DNA from: DATLAN01 sp035527455
GTDB lineage: Bacteria; Planctomycetota; Planctomycetia; Pirellulales; Thermoguttaceae
DNA: 25,252 bases
Direction of reading: 5' to 3'
Assembly: GCA_035527455.1 (NCBI GenBank)
Contig: DATLAN010000374.1
Span: forward strand, 1-25,252
Below are positions 23,074 to 25,252 of the stretch, piece by piece. The translations under genes and the position numbers were made by a program. Under the pieces are notes generated by a model that searched no databases, had not been told where the DNA came from, and was given only the letters and a program-made list of their open reading frames with translations. Position 1 is the first letter of the stretch. Each line of letters opens with the position of its first letter.

Positions 23074-23253
23074 GGGTGGCACGCCCTGAGGAACGAAGGG
23101 CGTGGACGGCGGGTTCACCACGCCCTTCGTTCCTCAGGGCGTGCCACCCGATTCGTTCCTCAGGGCGTGGCACGCCCTTCGTTCCTCAGGGCGTGCCACC
23201 CGATTCGTTCCTCAGGGCGTGCCACGCCCTTCGTTCCTCAGGGCGTGCCACCC
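23074..23253. repeat. Family B palindrome expanded into a tandem array
   Basis: A complete core palindrome (23074-23149) is followed by two 52-bp tandem units (23150-23201 and 23202-23253) that begin GATTCGTTCCTCAGGGCGTG. The units differ by one base (GTGGCACG against GTGCCACG). No type 1 or type 2 termini are seen. The array ends 18 bp from the FG-GAP gene stop codon. Confidence 0.9.
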
Positions 23254-23271
23254 ATTCAAGTATATTGTCCG

Positions 23272-24591
23272 CTATTTGCTCCACGGTATCCACGTCGGGT
23301 AGCTGTCGTGCTCGGGCAGCTTGAACTGGTTGCGCGGGGCCGGCGGGAGGCCGCGGTAGTAGAAGATGTACAGCCCGCTCTTGCCCGCGATCACGATGTC
23401 GTTCTTCCCGTCCTTGTCCATGTCGGCGATGTTCAGTTTCATGCCCACGGCCACGGCCCCGGTGGGCGGCGGATTGCGATCGTCCGGGGAATACCACGGC
23501 ACATGGTTGTAGGAGAGCAGGTGCCGCTCGAACTTCCCCTCCTTGATTCCGTACCAGAAGGCGAACAGGGGATCGAACGCGCTGATGTCGTTGCCGTGAT
23601 GGGCGAAGAGCCGCTTGCCGGTGACGAGGTCGTCTTTGCCGTCGCCGTCGAGATCGCCCAGTTCCATGGTGTGGAACTGCCCGAAGTCCCGCTCGATCCA
23701 GTGGGTCGTGAAGCTGCGCCGGCCGTCGTCGCCGACGTGCTGCTCGAGCCAGGCCAGGCCGTACTCGTGCGAGGCGCCCACGAGGATGTCGCTCAGTCCG
23801 TCTCCGTTGCAGTCGTGTACGAGGATCGGGTGCGAGGCCGGGATGTAGCGATCCGGCTCGTCGATCCGATGGACCAGGTAATCCTTGTGGAAGGTCCATT
23901 CTCCCTCGGCCGGTTTCGGCGGCGCTTCGTACCAGCCGAAGGGTGTGACGATATCGACCCGCCCGTCGCCGTTGATGTCGCCCATGCCGTTTCCGTGGTT
24001 GTCGCCTTCGGTACCGATGACGTGCTCGACGAGCCAGGGTTCCTTGTCGATCGACTCGAGCCAGGTAACGCCCTGTCCCTCCACGGGCGCCCAATGGTTG
24101 ACCAGGATGTCGTCATCTCCGTCGCCGTCGAGATCGCCGGGGATGACGCCTTCGAGGTTCTGTGCCGCATGGATTTGGGTGGCCTTCCACTTCGCGCCCG
24201 TCTTGCCCGGGTTCTCGTACCAGAAGGCGCCCTTCATCCGCATCCACCCCGAGCTGACGATGTCCGGCCGGCCGTCGCGGTTGACGTCCATGGCGAACTC
24301 GCTGTTGTCGTCGGTTTCCGGCCCGTTGGTCTCGGCGCCGTCGCGGAAGTCCTCGTGCTTCTTCCAGTCGGGCGCCTCGTACCAGTTTCGGCCGGCGGCG
24401 ATGTCGAGGTCCCCGTCCCCGTCGACGTCCAACACGGAGCAGCACTCGCTGAACGGTCCGAACCAGTAGCTGTGGTTGGCCGGATCGTGCTTCGGTCCGT
24501 CCACCTTCACCGGCACGAAGAACGTCTCGGCCGCCCCCATCGCACCGGGAGCCAGCACCAACGCGAAAAGCACGCACCATCGACGTTTCAT
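23272..24591 (-). CDS. Secreted FG-GAP/VCBS repeat protein
   Basis: The 439-residue protein has a signal peptide (WCVLFALVLAPGAMGA). At least seven calcium-binding loops of the DxDxDGxxD type follow: DVDGDGDLDI, DVNRDGRPDI, DLDGDGDDDI, DINGDGRVDI, DCNGDGLSDI, DLDGDGKDDL and DMDKDGKNDI. They predict an integrin-like beta-propeller outside the cytoplasm, typical of planctomycete surface or carbohydrate-binding proteins. ATG 24591 has GAGAGGAG 8 bp upstream. No catalytic domain is visible; a polysaccharide lyase-like activity cannot be excluded. Confidence 0.88.
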   Translation of the reverse strand: MKRRWCVLFALVLAPGAMGAAETFFVPVKVDGPKHDPANHSYWFGPFSECCSVLDVDGDGDLDIAAGRNWYEAPDWKKHEDFRDGAETNGPETDDNSEFAMDVNRDGRPDIVSSGWMRMKGAFWYENPGKTGAKWKATQIHAAQNLEGVIPGDLDGDGDDDILVNHWAPVEGQGVTWLESIDKEPWLVEHVIGTEGDNHGNGMGDINGDGRVDIVTPFGWYEAPPKPAEGEWTFHKDYLVHRIDEPDRYIPASHPILVHDCNGDGLSDILVGASHEYGLAWLEQHVGDDGRRSFTTHWIERDFGQFHTMELGDLDGDGKDDLVTGKRLFAHHGNDISAFDPLFAFWYGIKEGKFERHLLSYNHVPWYSPDDRNPPPTGAVAVGMKLNIADMDKDGKNDIVIAGKSGLYIFYYRGLPPAPRNQFKLPEHDSYPTWIPWSK

Positions 24592-24737
24592 GGCCCAACT
24601 CCTCTCGTAAAGTTCGTAGTGACCGCGTGACGCCTACAAGCCTAGAAGAGCGTATCGGTCGTGTCAAGTTTTTGGGGGGGCGATGACCCTGCTTCTGTTG
24701 CCGTGCCGGATCGCCACATCCCCCTGTGGGTGGGGAC

Positions 24738-24766
24738 TTGTCAGGTCGTGTCCCCTTCGCTATACT
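24738..24766 (+). promoter_or_regulatory. Candidate sigma-70 promoter
   Basis: TTGTCA (24738-24743) and TATACT (24761-24766) are separated by exactly 17 bp, each one base from consensus. Transcription would start near 24773, giving a leader of about 205 bases to the nucleotidyltransferase gene or a short RNA ending at the downstream hairpin. Confidence 0.55.
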
Positions 24767-24867
24767 GAGCGATTCTATCAACGACCTCCAGCACCCAGGC
24801 GGTGTTGTTGTGTCCCCGAAAAACGAGCAACGAGAGCACTGGAAACTTGACACAATGCACTGAAGGT

Positions 24868-24897
24868 CGCCCCCTGGAGTGCAATCCGGGGGCGTTT
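24868..24897 (+). terminator. Possible terminator or attenuator hairpin
   Basis: CGCCCCC (24868-24874) pairs with GGGGGCG (24888-24894) over a 13-base loop and is followed by TTTCCT. The T-tract is short, so termination is plausible but unproven. It lies about 100 bp after the promoter candidate and 85 bp before the next gene. Confidence 0.35.
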
Positions 24898-24978
24898 CCT
24901 CCCTCGTTTCCCGTCGCCGGAATTCCGGAGAGCCTCGGTTGAGTGGATGTCACGAAAACAGAACAGGGAACTTCAACG

Positions 24979-25252
24979 ATGCGATTGATACTCGTGGATC
25001 GGCCCACGGAAAAGCGGTTTCATTTCTATCCGCTGGCGTTGAGCCGGCCGATCTGGGAACTGCGATGCGGCATGACGTCGCTGTTCGACAAGCTGCTGAA
25101 CAAGATCGACCTGACCGACGTGGCCTGCTTCGTGCCGCCGTACATGGCCGAGGTTTATCGCCAGCAGACCAGCCGGCCGGTCAACGATCCGGCGACGCTC
25201 CGCGGCGACCTCCTGGTGGTCGACGCCCGGGTGAAAGCGGCCGATTTCCACG
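24979..25252 (+). CDS. GlmU-like sugar nucleotidyltransferase, N-terminal part
   Basis: The frame is cut by the window edge after 91 codons. The visible start, MRLILVDRPTEKRFHFYPLA then LSRPIWELRCGMTSLFDKLL, matches the N-terminus of GlmU-like nucleotidyltransferases (NTP_transf_4 type). There, FYPLxLxRPxxELRxG is the hallmark. Full-length members add a left-handed beta-helix acyltransferase-like domain and are thought to act on sugar phosphates. ATG 24979 follows AGGGA at usable spacing. Confidence 0.75.
   Translation, partial: MRLILVDRPTEKRFHFYPLALSRPIWELRCGMTSLFDKLLNKIDLTDVACFVPPYMAEVYRQQTSRPVNDPATLRGDLLVVDARVKAADFH

Larger units (their letters stand above)
24592..24978. other. Intergenic region with promoter and GC-rich hairpin
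   Basis: This 387-bp stretch separates divergent genes. It contains the FG-GAP gene's ribosome binding site, a strong promoter candidate (24738-24766) and a hairpin with a T-rich tail (24868-24897). The ribosome binding site AGGGA lies just before 24979. No protein-coding gene is apparent. Confidence 0.6.

Noticed and set aside
4615..23253. Repeats considered as a CRISPR array
   Set aside because: The repeats are long palindromes scattered singly at gene ends. The only tandem stretch (23150-23253) has no unique spacers, and no cas genes are present.
24847..24852. Perfect TTGACA as a second promoter
   Set aside because: No acceptable -10 hexamer lies 16-18 bp downstream; that position is a run of C.

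Overview
The window looks like a chromosomal segment of a planctomycete (Pirellulales-like). It has high GC and many secreted proteins of planctomycete type: two DUF1080 proteins, a DUF6807 (PmoA-like) protein, an FG-GAP protein with calcium loops, a PEP-CTERM protein with VPEPST, and a cytochrome-like CX4CH protein. Intergenic regions are full of palindromic repeats. No phage, plasmid, rRNA or CRISPR signal was seen. The lineage is inferred from gene content only.

Layout. 1-940 (-): xylulokinase, cut by the left edge. 1114-2643 (+): lipoprotein solute-binding protein. 2723-2795 (+): tRNA-Ala(CGC). 2933-3481 (+): DUF4416 protein. 3650-5718: polyamine locus with agmatinase (-), a decayed deoxyhypusine synthase-like gene (-) and pyruvoyl-dependent arginine decarboxylase (+). 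5755-6705 (-): ABC-2 permease. 6945-7232 (-): acylphosphatase. 7331-8521 (+): secreted CX4CH protein. 8545-8844 (+): shortened P-II protein. 9171-9740 (+): secreted coiled-coil protein. 10016-11290 (-): diaminopimelate decarboxylase. 11499-13208 (-): large secreted protein of unknown function. 13737-15194 (-): B12-binding radical SAM protein. 15409-16067 (+): DUF433/DUF5615 toxin-antitoxin-like pair. 16568-17323 (+): PEP-CTERM protein with an 18-bp tandem repeat. 17697-20828 (+): DUF1080 protein and OPT transporter, 6 bp apart. 21178-24591 (-): DUF6807, DUF1080 and FG-GAP proteins. 24979-25252 (+): start of a GlmU-like sugar nucleotidyltransferase, cut by the right edge.

How the genes work together. 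Arginine decarboxylase (arginine to agmatine) and agmatinase (agmatine to putrescine and urea) form a complete putrescine route. The third, deoxyhypusine synthase-like gene keeps its ribosome binding site and both ends but has lost its middle. The DUF1080, DUF6807, OPT, FG-GAP, xylulokinase and solute-binding genes fit a carbohydrate- and peptide-scavenging lifestyle.

The most unusual content is a population of short non-coding palindromic elements in several families. Many sit exactly at gene boundaries. Two have termini that provide the TAG stop codon of the upstream gene, and several others begin within about 25 bp of a stop. One abuts the ribosome binding site of the agmatinase gene. Two copies of a 54-69 bp palindrome lie inside open reading frames, in the same frame, just before the hydrophobic core of a signal peptide. 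The window contains no transposase that could move them.
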